Of a DNA stretch of 32,878 nt, positions 19,072 to 26,094 are shown piece after piece (position 1 is the stretch's first letter; every line of letters starts with the position of its first letter). The notes under the pieces were generated by a model. It was not told the origin of the DNA. It worked only from the letters and a program-made list of their open reading frames with translations, and did not search any database. The position numbers and the translations under genes are program-made. Origin of the DNA: Bacteroidota bacterium (GTDB lineage: Bacteria; Bacteroidota; Ignavibacteria; Kapaibacteriales; UBA961); the NCBI GenBank assembly GCA_018266765.1, contig JAFDZU010000003.1, positions 79,844-112,721 of the forward strand, in the 5' to 3' direction.

Positions 19072-20301
19072 TTATTGCTCGCGCAAAGACTGGGATATTG
19101 CCATTCGTGCTGCTCTTTGAGCAGGATACAGTGTTGCACCGAAACATAATACTAACGCCACCGAGCAGACTATCACAACATCACTCGAATACACCGAAAC
19201 AGGGATTGCCGATATGATGTATTTGGTGCGGTCAAGCCCAAACCAGCCGAATTGCTGTTGACCATAACACAGCCCAAGACCTAATACTATTCCACTTCCT
19301 ACGGCAATTATTCCGATGAGAATTCCTTCCATCAAAAAGATATTTCGTACTAATTTATCGGTTGCTCCGATTGCTTTTAACAAAGCAATATCATGGCGTT
19401 TCTGAACTACGGTCATAGTGAGTGAAGCCAAAATATTAAACACAGCCACAAGAACGATGATACTGATAATGCTGAATGAAACTAATCGCTCGAATTGCAT
19501 GATACCGTAGAGTTCTTTGTGGAGGTCGAACCATGTTTCGATGGTTGCATCTGCGGGAACGACGGATTTTAGACTTTGAGCAAATGATTGTACATTCTCA
19601 AGATTATGCAGTCGAATATCAATGAAAAACTGTTTCGACGAAAAAAGTTTTCGCCCAAGTTCTTGCGAGCCATAGAAATAAAATTGGTCGTATTCTTTGG
19701 CGTTCGATTGAAATATTCCCGAAACTAAAGCGGTAATTCCACTTGGACGGTAGAATCCAGCGGCGGCTTGTTCGATTTCAGCAGGAGAAATAAGTGAGAT
19801 TGTGTCGCCGGGCATGGCGCGAAGTTTGTCAGCTACGCCTGTGCCGAGAACAACATGATAGAATTCATTGCGTTTTCCAATATCAAATACTCCGAACTGA
19901 ACTGCATCTTTCACTCCCGAAACTTGTCCGATTTCTGTATTATTCACGCCGTTAAGCATAAATACTTGCGAATTTGCACCTTTGATAACAATGACTCTTC
20001 CCTGAAGAATCGTAGATGCGGCTTCCACTTCCGCTTTTGAGCGAATTAACGATAGAATCGCGCTATCCGGTTGATGAGTGTTGGGATTTGCAGTAGCTGT
20101 TATGCGAATATGCGGGTCATAGCCAATCAGCATCGTTTGGAGCAAATCACGGAAACCATTGAATATTGACATCACACAAATAAGTGCCGCCACGCCAATA
20201 GCAATACCAAAAAGAGAAATACCGGAGATGATTGTGATAAAATTCACACTTCGGCGCGAGGTACGCATATACCGAAGAGCAAATCGAAGAGATAAAGGCA
20301 T
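19072..20301 (-). CDS. LolC/LolE-family ABC transporter permease (lipoprotein release)
   Basis: The 409-aa protein opens with MPLSLRFALRYMRTSRRSVNFITIISGISLFGIAIGVAALICVMSIFNGF in compact form: a cytoplasmic elbow and the first membrane helix (about 20-45), typical of LolC/E. A periplasmic MacB-like domain follows (about 50-265). Three further helices make up the FtsX domain: VSFSIISIIVLVAVFNILASL, MEGILIGIIAVGSGIVLGLGL and VVIVCSVALVLCFGATL. The chain ends with the conserved YPAQRAARMAISQSLRE. The family extracts lipoproteins from the inner membrane with the LolD ATPase and hands them to LolA. No lolD is in view. Many relatives in this phylum have a single LolC/E-type permease that probably works as a homodimer, so I give no symbol. 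It is not in an operon with its right-hand neighbour. Confidence 0.88.
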   Translation of the reverse strand: MPLSLRFALRYMRTSRRSVNFITIISGISLFGIAIGVAALICVMSIFNGFRDLLQTMLIGYDPHIRITATANPNTHQPDSAILSLIRSKAEVEAASTILQGRVIVIKGANSQVFMLNGVNNTEIGQVSGVKDAVQFGVFDIGKRNEFYHVVLGTGVADKLRAMPGDTISLISPAEIEQAAAGFYRPSGITALVSGIFQSNAKEYDQFYFYGSQELGRKLFSSKQFFIDIRLHNLENVQSFAQSLKSVVPADATIETWFDLHKELYGIMQFERLVSFSIISIIVLVAVFNILASLTMTVVQKRHDIALLKAIGATDKLVRNIFLMEGILIGIIAVGSGIVLGLGLCYGQQQFGWFGLDRTKYIISAIPVSVYSSDVVIVCSVALVLCFGATLYPAQRAARMAISQSLREQ

Positions 20302-20395
20302 ACAGCTTTACATGTGCAGTAAGACAATCTGTGTTTTCAAACGGCAATATATCATATTACATCGGAAAAATTACTGCTTTCTATGATTTTTTTTG

Positions 20396-20470
20396 AACCA
20401 CAGAGACACAATAGGTAACAATAGGTGCAGAGTTCAATGAAACTTCCTTCTATTTGTGTATTTTTGTGGA
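20396..20470. repeat. Degenerate inverted repeat of the CCACAGAGACACA type
   Basis: The left arm CCACAGAGACACAA (20398-20411) is answered by TTGTGTATTTTTGTGG (20454-20469), an imperfect reverse complement with a 2-nt length difference. The intervening 42 nt contain a short direct repeat (AATAGGT at 20411-20417 and again at 20421-20427). Similar 'ACCACAGAGACACAGAG' strings recur between genes in many environmental genomes (recollection, not checked), so this is probably a decayed copy of a dispersed intergenic element. Confidence 0.5.
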
Positions 20471-20512
20471 TAGGGAGAAGTTATTTAGAGTGAAACATTC
20501 CTCTATAAGCAA

Positions 20513-20522
20513 GTTAACGGCT
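20513..20522. repeat. Left boundary repeat of the immunity-gene unit
   Basis: GTTAACGGCT here is the reverse complement, with one mismatch, of AGCCGCTAAC at 21009-21018, immediately after the immunity gene. The pair brackets one gene, as expected for the two ends of an integron-type cassette or a small mobile unit. The 10-nt length alone is weak evidence. Confidence 0.45.
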
Positions 20523-20535
20523 ATTTTAAAAAAAA

Positions 20536-21003
20536 ATGACAACAGACAGCGACATATACTTTGAACTTACAGGCTCAGGTGACATGGTCAGACTTGAACC
20601 GAAAACATTAGCCAGAGGAAGTGGTGAGCTTACGGATTGGGATAGAAACTGGATAGATACTTTAGTTACAGTTAAGGGAGGACATTTTACAGGACAGTTT
20701 GAGGCTATGTTTATGACAACGGATTTTGAAAGATTCAAACAAGAACTCAAGCCTCTTTATGACAACTTAAAGGGAACAGCAAAATTCTCAGGATTTGAAG
20801 GACAATTAGAATTAAAAATTAAAGGAGACGGTATCGGACACTTTGAGGTAGACGTATTAGCTTGTGACCAACCTGGAATTGGTGGTGTATTGACTTTCAA
20901 AATGTCTTTTGACCAGACAATAATTAAAGACCTTGTTGAACAACTTGACAGCATAACAAGAAAATTTCCAATTGTTGGAGACTTCAATATTAAAAATGAA
21001 TAA
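20536..21003 (+). CDS. WapI/DUF6228-type orphan immunity protein
   Basis: The 155-aa cytoplasmic protein has no signal or membrane segment. Its pattern is characteristic of the WapI family of contact-toxin immunity proteins as I recall it: an opening strand ending MVRLEP, WDRNWIDTLVTVKGGHFTGQF, DFERFKQELKPLYDNLKG, FEGQLELKIKGDGIGHFEV and LTFKMSFDQTIIKDLVEQLD. Such proteins neutralise the C-terminal nuclease of a WapA/Rhs-like toxin. No toxin gene is nearby and the neighbours are housekeeping or envelope genes, so this looks like an orphan acquired for protection. The ATG follows a run of A's without a Shine-Dalgarno site. The gene sits between inverted 10-nt repeats and is followed within 5 nt by an attC-like hairpin, which suggests transfer as a unit. 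The family call is from pattern recognition only. Confidence 0.68.
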   Translation: MTTDSDIYFELTGSGDMVRLEPKTLARGSGELTDWDRNWIDTLVTVKGGHFTGQFEAMFMTTDFERFKQELKPLYDNLKGTAKFSGFEGQLELKIKGDGIGHFEVDVLACDQPGIGGVLTFKMSFDQTIIKDLVEQLDSITRKFPIVGDFNIKNE

Positions 21004-21008
21004 AAAGT

Positions 21009-21067
21009 AGCCGCTAACAGGCGTTTTGCAATAGCCGAGGTTTTATTCTCCGCAGATAGTTTAGTGG
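21009..21067. repeat. attC-like imperfect hairpin after the immunity gene
   Basis: CCGCTAAC (21011-21018) pairs with TTTAGTGG (21060-21067) through seven pairs including one G-T wobble. An inner stem GCCGAG (21034-21039) pairs with CTCCGC (21048-21053) with one C-C mismatch. Between the stems lies an unpaired region. Outer and inner imperfect stems with an interior loop resemble the folded bottom strand of integron attC sites, and a G-TT step is present at 21059-21060. The core does not match the classical GTTRRRY perfectly. It has no T-run, so it is not an ordinary terminator. Confidence 0.45.
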
Positions 21068-21175
21068 TAGCAGGAAGTTTAGTTCTCCACATCAACATTT
21101 GAGCAAAAAATACAACAATTCAAGCCATAATTATTTTTTCTTAAATCTAATTAATCTAACTCCTTACCTACCCTA

Positions 21176-22138
21176 TCATTTCAATAAATTTTTAATTTTA
21201 ACTTTATATAATCTGCTGAGTCCGTTCTCGAAGGTATTCATTTCAGTTCTGAGGTCTTGGATGCTTCGATTTTTATCGTATTTATTCTTGATTTCACTTC
21301 GTTTGCTTGTAAAATACAAGGTTTCGGTTTTGAGGTCAACAAACGGACAATAATCCATAAACGGAGAATTTATCTTGTCGCCTAAGGTTACAGGTGCCGT
21401 CCAACTGTCGTTTCCTTTGTTGTAACTGATGTATAAGTCGCCACTTCCTAAGCCACCTTTACGATTGTAACAGGTATAGATTAAATAGGATTCATCAGGA
21501 GAAATAAACGCATTAAATTCGTATCCTTCAGAATTCACCGAATCGCCAACCGGCTTGGGCTGTTCGTATTTGCCGTTGATAAATTTACTGACAAAAATAT
21601 CATCCTTACCTTTAGAGGCAGTTCCGTCACTCGTGAAATACATTGTATTGGATTTTGAAACCGAAGGATAAAACTCATTACTTTTTGTATTAATCGGCGC
21701 ACCAATATTCATAGGATTTGACCATGTACCGTTTGTACTTTTCCGCTCAACATACCAAATGTCGTAATCTTTCTGTTCGGCGGATAGGGCAGTGTCCAAT
21801 GGTCTGTTGGAGACAAAATAGAGTTTTAGTCCATCGGGTGAGAAAAACGGTTCTAAATCTAAATATTTCCCTGAAAAGGGAGCTACAACAGGTTCTGACC
21901 ATTTTCCGTTTTGCGCTGTAATCCATAGGATAGCTGAAAGTTCACCTTGAAAACTCTGAGCAGTAAAAAATACTTCATTACCGGATGGCGAAATCGCAAC
22001 ATCGCGAGCACTTGGAATGTGAGTTATTATTTCGGGGATAAATGGTTGTACTTTAATGCTGTTATCTTGACCGTAACAGAATTGAGAAAGTAAAGATAGC
22101 AGTAGAACGAGTGGTATAACAGTAGATAGATTTTTCAT
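21176..22138 (-). CDS. Exported WD40-like PD40 beta-propeller protein
   Basis: The 320-aa protein has a signal peptide (MKNLSTVIPLVLLLSLLSQFCYG, cleavage before Q). PD40 (TolB-type) propeller blades follow: ARDVAISPSGNEVFFTAQS, LEPFFSPDGLKLYFVSNR, FYPSVSKSNTMYFTSDG, AFISPDESYLIYTCYNR and MDYCPFVDLKTETLYFTSKR. Six blades seem to be covered. It lacks the OmpA-type peptidoglycan-binding domain often fused to this module in Bacteroidota, and there is no enzyme signature. The protein is probably periplasmic or surface-exposed, with an unknown ligand. The start is ATG 22138. It is a stand-alone gene, convergent with the immunity-gene island on its left and divergent from the next gene on its right. 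Confidence 0.82.
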   Translation of the reverse strand: MKNLSTVIPLVLLLSLLSQFCYGQDNSIKVQPFIPEIITHIPSARDVAISPSGNEVFFTAQSFQGELSAILWITAQNGKWSEPVVAPFSGKYLDLEPFFSPDGLKLYFVSNRPLDTALSAEQKDYDIWYVERKSTNGTWSNPMNIGAPINTKSNEFYPSVSKSNTMYFTSDGTASKGKDDIFVSKFINGKYEQPKPVGDSVNSEGYEFNAFISPDESYLIYTCYNRKGGLGSGDLYISYNKGNDSWTAPVTLGDKINSPFMDYCPFVDLKTETLYFTSKRSEIKNKYDKNRSIQDLRTEMNTFENGLSRLYKVKIKNLLK

Positions 22139-22408
22139 TGTATTGTAAAGTTAGTAGTCGTTGTAAGAAATTCCTCAAATGTTTACTAATTCAAATGCAA
22201 AACTCACAAGATTCCATGAATCCGCCAAGAGAAAATTACATAGTTGTTATTTATTCCAATTATTTGAAATAAAAATTGTCTATAGAGAAGTCGAGCGACA
22301 TCAATAAGTGCGCTTATAGTCAAATTCTTTTGTAAATTAGATTTCACAGATAGAAAATCATTCTTTATTACAGTTCATAATTATTTACATTAAAAGGCAG
22401 TTACTACC
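22139..22408. other. Divergent intergenic region
   Basis: This 270-nt AT-rich spacer lies between divergent genes. The only structure I see is a short dyad, ATAAG-TGCG-CTTAT, around 22304-22317, which could be an operator. I found no clear promoter match or RNA gene. Confidence 0.4.
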
Positions 22409-23284
22409 ATGTCATTTCTATTGCTATTACTTCTACAAATTTCACCTCCGTTTTGGTCATATTGGGGCGATGGCAAAGCCGAAATAGACAGCTATGCAAT
22501 TACCCAAAACCGATATAATCAGCCACGCAAGGCAACATCTGTTATGATTTTCGTGACCGAACCGTTTAATCTTAGCAAACAAGTAAAGTCTGATATTTCA
22601 AACGATAAAGACCCGAATATTATTTCGGTACTGAAACTCAATCGCACCAAAAAATTCCAAACAGGAATCTATGATTATTCACTTCTTACTTCTGTGTTTG
22701 TTCCGGTGAATACGTATTCTATCGGCAAATCAACGTATTCGGGCGGGAGTCCGCTGAAAGTTTCGTTTTCTTCGCAGGAATGGTGTGGACTTACAACGCA
22801 TCAACTAAATCGAACCGAACAAGGGATGAATTCTCGTCAATTGAGTTATTTTGAGAGTGAAGGCGATAAGTTTGAGCAGTGGAAATCCGACGATAGAACA
22901 CTCTATGCCGATAATTTATTTATTGCTGTTCGCGAAGTATTGTCATCTCTTCCCGAAGGAACGTATCCATATTATCAAACGCTGGAATTTGGGCGGCTGT
23001 TCCACCGTTCATTTGCTGTGCAAACTGCTACCGTAGCAAAAAAATATGCAACAATTTCACATAATAATAAAACAGTCAACGTAACGCATTGGACAATTAC
23101 TGCAGGAAAGCAAGTCTGGACATTTGACGTGGAGAAAGAATATTCACGACGAATATTGGAATATCAATTTCAAGATGGAGATGTGGTAATCGAAGCAGGT
23201 ACATTGCTGAAATCTAAACGATTACCATATTGGCAATTGAATAAAAACGGCAATGAAAAATACTTGAAAGAACTTGGTTTATAA
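22409..23284 (+). CDS. Conserved protein of the family often mislabelled 'septum formation inhibitor Maf'
   Basis: The 291-aa product begins with a short hydrophobic stretch (MSFLLLLLLQISPPFWSYWGDG), probably an export signal. It contains the blocks GKAEIDSYAITQNRYNQPRKATSVMIFVTEPF, VLKLNRTKKFQTGIYDYSLLTSVF, VSFSSQEWCGLTTHQLN and SYFESEGD (longest run split here: GKAEIDSYAITQNRYNQPRK, then ATSVMIFVTEPF). I recognise this pattern from Bacteroidota proteins deposited under the name 'septum formation inhibitor Maf'. It has none of the nucleotide pyrophosphatase motifs of true Maf, so that name should not be used. Its biochemical role is unknown. The ATG at 22409 follows AAAAGGCAG (22392-22400). 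It converges with the DUF3108 gene (9-nt gap). Confidence 0.72.
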   Translation: MSFLLLLLLQISPPFWSYWGDGKAEIDSYAITQNRYNQPRKATSVMIFVTEPFNLSKQVKSDISNDKDPNIISVLKLNRTKKFQTGIYDYSLLTSVFVPVNTYSIGKSTYSGGSPLKVSFSSQEWCGLTTHQLNRTEQGMNSRQLSYFESEGDKFEQWKSDDRTLYADNLFIAVREVLSSLPEGTYPYYQTLEFGRLFHRSFAVQTATVAKKYATISHNNKTVNVTHWTITAGKQVWTFDVEKEYSRRILEYQFQDGDVVIEAGTLLKSKRLPYWQLNKNGNEKYLKELGL

Positions 23285-23293
23285 GCTAATCTA

Positions 23294-24112
23294 TCAATCG
23301 GGAAGTTTAGAATCTAACGATCCTCGTAATCCACTATAGCCGGTGAGTTCGCTGTCAATAGTGCCAATTGGAATTTTGGTGCTAACTTTTACGGGAATTT
23401 TACGTTCGTCGTCGGAAAGCCATATAAGCAAGCGTCCATCGCTTTTGAATAAGCCACCTTCGACAATCATCGGCTCGATAACGATGCACCTAAATTTACC
23501 TGCTCCAACTTCGATTTCTTGCCTCCCGAGGATTTTTACGGCAAGGTCATTGGTCTTATCATCAAAGAAATTCTGGAGTTGAATAATATCGCCTTTGCGC
23601 TTGGACTGCAAATCTTGGGTGCGTATATAATAGAACGCAGATACAATATCATGAACAAATGGCGGAATCTGATATTCTTTATCGTTTGCATAGGCAAGGT
23701 TTTTTGTTTGGTCAAATTGCGCTTTGAAATCGCGGGAATAACCTCCTTCACGGACATGCTGTTCAAATTCATGTGGAAAAATTCCATCCACGTCGAGGAG
23801 TGTTTGATAGCCGTCTTTAACTCTGTAAAGCCAATCAAGTGACTTAAGCGAACGCACTTCAAAACGAATATCATAACAATTTTGGTTATTACGAACAACC
23901 GGCTGAGGACGAACATAAAAATAAGCAGTTCCTGCTGTGATAAATTTATAACCAACTCGATATTCTAATTTCTCACCGTAACCGAATGCCTCGTTCGGAA
24001 TATAGCGTCTGCCTGCTTCTACTCGCGCAACGGTCTGAGGACTGCCGGGAATAAACGAAGTAAGTCCACTTAGTACCAGAACAAAACTGAAGAATAAAGC
24101 AATAAAACGCAT
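23294..24112 (-). CDS. DUF3108 family exported protein
   Basis: The likely start is ATG 24112, giving a signal peptide (MRFIALFFSFVLVLSGLTSF) and a 272-aa protein. A TTG at 24142 would add ten residues but puts no better ribosome site upstream. The body matches DUF3108: FGYGEKLEYRVGYKFITAGTA in two parts (FGYGEKLEYRVGYKF, then ITAGTAYFYV), YRVKDGYQTLLDVDGIFPHEF, DIVSAFYYIRTQ, VGAGKFRCIVIEP and GRLLIWLSDDERKIPVKV. Members are predicted beta-sandwich proteins of the periplasm or outer envelope with no established activity. The neighbouring 87-aa gene on the same strand lies upstream, but a terminator between them makes an operon unlikely. Confidence 0.8.
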   Translation of the reverse strand: MRFIALFFSFVLVLSGLTSFIPGSPQTVARVEAGRRYIPNEAFGYGEKLEYRVGYKFITAGTAYFYVRPQPVVRNNQNCYDIRFEVRSLKSLDWLYRVKDGYQTLLDVDGIFPHEFEQHVREGGYSRDFKAQFDQTKNLAYANDKEYQIPPFVHDIVSAFYYIRTQDLQSKRKGDIIQLQNFFDDKTNDLAVKILGRQEIEVGAGKFRCIVIEPMIVEGGLFKSDGRLLIWLSDDERKIPVKVSTKIPIGTIDSELTGYSGLRGSLDSKLPD

Positions 24113-24217
24113 AAAATACTTATAGTATGATAACAAAGCCAAGCCGAATGAAATGTATGTAACAAAGGAAACGAATAGAAGGATGATTCTATTTTAAGTA
24201 AATTAAATTGCAACAGC

Positions 24218-24254
24218 ATAAAAAAACCTTCGGACTTTTAGTGCTCGAAGGTTT
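24218..24254 (-). terminator. Rho-independent terminator of the 87-aa gene
   Basis: AAACCTTCG (24224-24232) and CGAAGGTTT (24246-24254) form a perfect 9-bp stem with a 13-nt loop. Read on the minus strand the hairpin is followed by a T-run (the A's from 24226 back to 24220). It lies 55 nt beyond the stop of the 87-aa gene and isolates the DUF3108 gene from it. Confidence 0.85.
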
Positions 24255-24309
24255 GTAGAATATTCGCCGAATGGTTATTGCGATACTCGCTAAAAGCGTT
24301 GGTGTTTGT

Positions 24310-24573
24310 TTAATCTGTCAACGCCGCATATCGCGGTTTACGGATTTTGGGTTCAACTTCCAAAAAATCAAGGTGAACATCTCCTTCGTCACTTACTGTG
24401 CATCGCAAAGCTGTTGAAGTAAACTTATGAGCTTTTTTAAATGCGTTGCGGCAGGCACGTTCTACGCTTTTTGATATATCTTCCGGCATACCGATAAAGT
24501 TTACGTCCATGTCGGTAACATCTCCGAAAGATGGGACTGCGCGAAAAGTGAACTGCTTACTAATGGTTTCCAT
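24310..24573 (-). CDS. Small conserved-looking protein of unknown function (87 aa)
   Basis: I do not recognise this protein. It begins METISKQFTFRAVPSFGDV and contains a central amphipathic helix (EDISKSVERACRNAFKKAHK). A strand-like segment follows (TALRCTVSDEGDVHLDFLEVE), and the tail is basic (KIRKPRYAALTD). It has no signal peptide or membrane segment and is probably cytoplasmic. AGGAT lies about 13 nt before the ATG on the minus strand, slightly far for a ribosome site. The strong terminator just downstream supports a real, separately transcribed gene. Confidence 0.6.
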   Translation of the reverse strand: METISKQFTFRAVPSFGDVTDMDVNFIGMPEDISKSVERACRNAFKKAHKFTSTALRCTVSDEGDVHLDFLEVEPKIRKPRYAALTD

Positions 24574-24841
24574 GATGGAATAAATCCTAATGAATGATAC
24601 AAATATTGATGTCTTGTTCTGTTATCAGCAAGTGTTATGCCAAATAACAACAAACAATTAGGAAATTTAATTTGTGAATTTTAACTAATTGAATTATTTT
24701 TTTGACTTCCAATACAAGTAGAATGATATTCGTCTAAACTTTGACTTTGACGGAAGCAATTGAAGTTATATCAATGTAATTCTCAAAAACTACAAACGAC
24801 AAACTAAATATTCTCTTATTTATATTTATAAAGGATACAAA
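24574..24841. other. Divergent intergenic region before the Fe-S carrier gene
   Basis: This 268-nt AT-rich spacer holds the promoters of the 87-aa gene and the Fe-S carrier gene. A small dyad TGTTAT-GCCAA-ATAACA (24633-24649) is the only structure I noticed. No ORF or RNA gene was seen. Confidence 0.4.
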
Positions 24842-25243
24842 ATGGAAACCATGATAATGGATGTAGCGAATCACGTCAGCATACCTACCGGTGTGATTGG
24901 TACTGATGAAAATGACAACATTAAGGTTACTCACAAAGCTATCAGCGAAGTACGAAAAATTAAAGCACAAAATAATATTCCTGAAGAATACGGATTGCGT
25001 GTGGGAGTAAAAGGCGGGGGATGTTCCGGTATGTCTTATACTCTTGGATATGATGCCGCTCCTCGTGATAACGATCGTGTTTTGAATGTAGAAGATTTAA
25101 AAGTATTTATTGACACCAAAAGTATATTTTATCTGATGGGCATTACGTTAGATTATACTGATGGCTTGATGGGGCGTGGTTTTACATTTAACAATCCGAA
25201 TGCGACCAAAACTTGCGGATGTGGCAGTTCGTTCGGTGTGTAA
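24842..25243 (+). CDS. A-type iron-sulfur carrier (HesB/IscA/SufA/ErpA family)
   Basis: The 133-aa protein carries the family signature of three cysteines: C61 in GGGCSGMSY, and C125 and C127 in KTCGCGSSF at the end. The core ITHKAISEVRK-like helix (VTHKAISEVRKIKAQ) and GLRVGVKGGGCSG are typical. These proteins bind an Fe-S cluster or iron and pass it to apo-enzymes. An N-terminal extension of about 30 residues precedes the domain. The ATG at 24842 follows AAAGGA (24831-24836). Distinguishing IscA, SufA and ErpA is not possible here, and no suf or isc operon surrounds it. The neighbourhood holds superoxide dismutase and the Fe-S enzyme IspH, a functionally coherent set. Confidence 0.92.
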   Translation: METMIMDVANHVSIPTGVIGTDENDNIKVTHKAISEVRKIKAQNNIPEEYGLRVGVKGGGCSGMSYTLGYDAAPRDNDRVLNVEDLKVFIDTKSIFYLMGITLDYTDGLMGRGFTFNNPNATKTCGCGSSFGV

Positions 25244-25318
25244 ACTCAAAAGAATGCAACTCGTTTATTTCAATAACGCTAAAGATTTTTAAATTAATAA
25301 CTTAAGGAGATGTTTATT

Positions 25319-25945
25319 ATGGCTTACGAATGGAAATTTAATCCTCGCCCCTATTCGGATGACGAGGCAAAAGAACTGTTGAAAAACGTTGTTTCACCCG
25401 AAACTTCAGATTGGCACTACAACACTCATCACAAAGGTTACGTAACATTTCTCAATAAAATCGAGGGTGAACTCGAGATTGCAGACCGCTCCACAGCGAA
25501 CGGAAACTACTCTCATGTAGGTGAATTAAAGCGTCGTATGACATGGAATCATGGCGGAACTGTGCTCCATGATGTGTATTGGGAAGTGCTCGGTGGCGAC
25601 GGAGATGAAACAAAAGGGGCGGAAGTTCTTGCGGCTATTGTGCAGAATTTTGGTAGCTTTGATGCATGGAAAGCTGACTTTAAAGCGGCGTGTGTGGCGG
25701 CTAAATTATCCGGTTGGGGCGTATTAACCTACGACCAATTATATAGCGGACGCCTCTTAAATGTACTGGTGGACGAGCATCATTATGGTGCAATTTGGGG
25801 AGGTATTCCACTGATTTCTTGCGATGTTTTTGAACACGCTTACTACCATAAAGATGGACCGGGACGCGCTAAATACGTGGATAATTTTCTCGCAAATCTT
25901 CATTGGGGACGTATCAATGAGCGTTACAAAAAATTTGTTCGTTAA
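25319..25945 (+). CDS. Iron/manganese-family superoxide dismutase
   Basis: The enzyme disproportionates superoxide to peroxide and oxygen. The correct start is ATG 25319 (MAYEWKF), nine nt after AAGGAG (25304-25309); the in-frame ATG at 25310 touches that site. In the 208-aa protein the four metal ligands are visible: H33 (DWHYNTHH), H84 (TVLHDVYW), D169 and H173 (CDVFEHAYY). The helical N-domain and alpha/beta C-domain have normal size. There is no signal peptide, so it is cytoplasmic. The region before the last ligands (VDEHHYGAIWGGIPL) has two extra histidines compared with E. coli SodB and recalls a less common branch of the family. Metal preference cannot be decided. It lies 75 nt after the Fe-S carrier and is followed by two terminators. 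Confidence 0.93.
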   Translation: MAYEWKFNPRPYSDDEAKELLKNVVSPETSDWHYNTHHKGYVTFLNKIEGELEIADRSTANGNYSHVGELKRRMTWNHGGTVLHDVYWEVLGGDGDETKGAEVLAAIVQNFGSFDAWKADFKAACVAAKLSGWGVLTYDQLYSGRLLNVLVDEHHYGAIWGGIPLISCDVFEHAYYHKDGPGRAKYVDNFLANLHWGRINERYKKFVR

Positions 25946-25969
25946 CAGGAAATGCTTTTTTTGATTCAT

Positions 25970-26006
25970 GAGGCGATTCTGTAATTCATGCAGAATTGCC
26001 TCTTTT
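25970..26006 (+). terminator. First terminator after the superoxide dismutase gene
   Basis: GAGGCGATTCTG (25970-25981) pairs with CAGAATTGCCTC (25991-26002) through 12 bp including one G-T pair, with a 9-nt loop and TTTT at 26003-26006. Confidence 0.88.
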
Positions 26007-26008
26007 GT

Positions 26009-26040
26009 ATCTGACACAACTACATAGTGTCAGATTTTTT
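26009..26040 (+). terminator. Second, tandem terminator
   Basis: ATCTGACAC (26009-26017) and GTGTCAGAT (26027-26035) form a perfect 9-bp stem with a 9-nt loop, running into TTTTTT (26035-26040). It starts two nt after the first terminator's T-run and gives a strong double stop ahead of hisS. Confidence 0.88.
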
Positions 26041-26094
26041 ACACAGTGTTGATTCTCTCTAATTATTCAATCTCCATATTTCTATTATCGAATT

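Larger units (their letters stand above)
20302..20535. other. Intergenic region with two nested repeat structures
   Basis: These 234 nt hold the degenerate CCACAGAGACACA inverted repeat (20396-20470) and, closer to the immunity gene, GTTAACGGCT (20513-20522). No ribosome-binding site precedes the ATG at 20536, only a run of A's. The promoter of the minus-strand permease must lie at the left end. Confidence 0.5.

Noticed and set aside
21099-21353. 84-codon plus-strand ORF
   Set aside because: It lies mostly antisense to the end of the PD40 gene and has low-complexity composition; no ribosome site.
22409-23284. Annotation as Maf septum inhibitor
   Set aside because: None of the Maf nucleotide-pyrophosphatase motifs are present.
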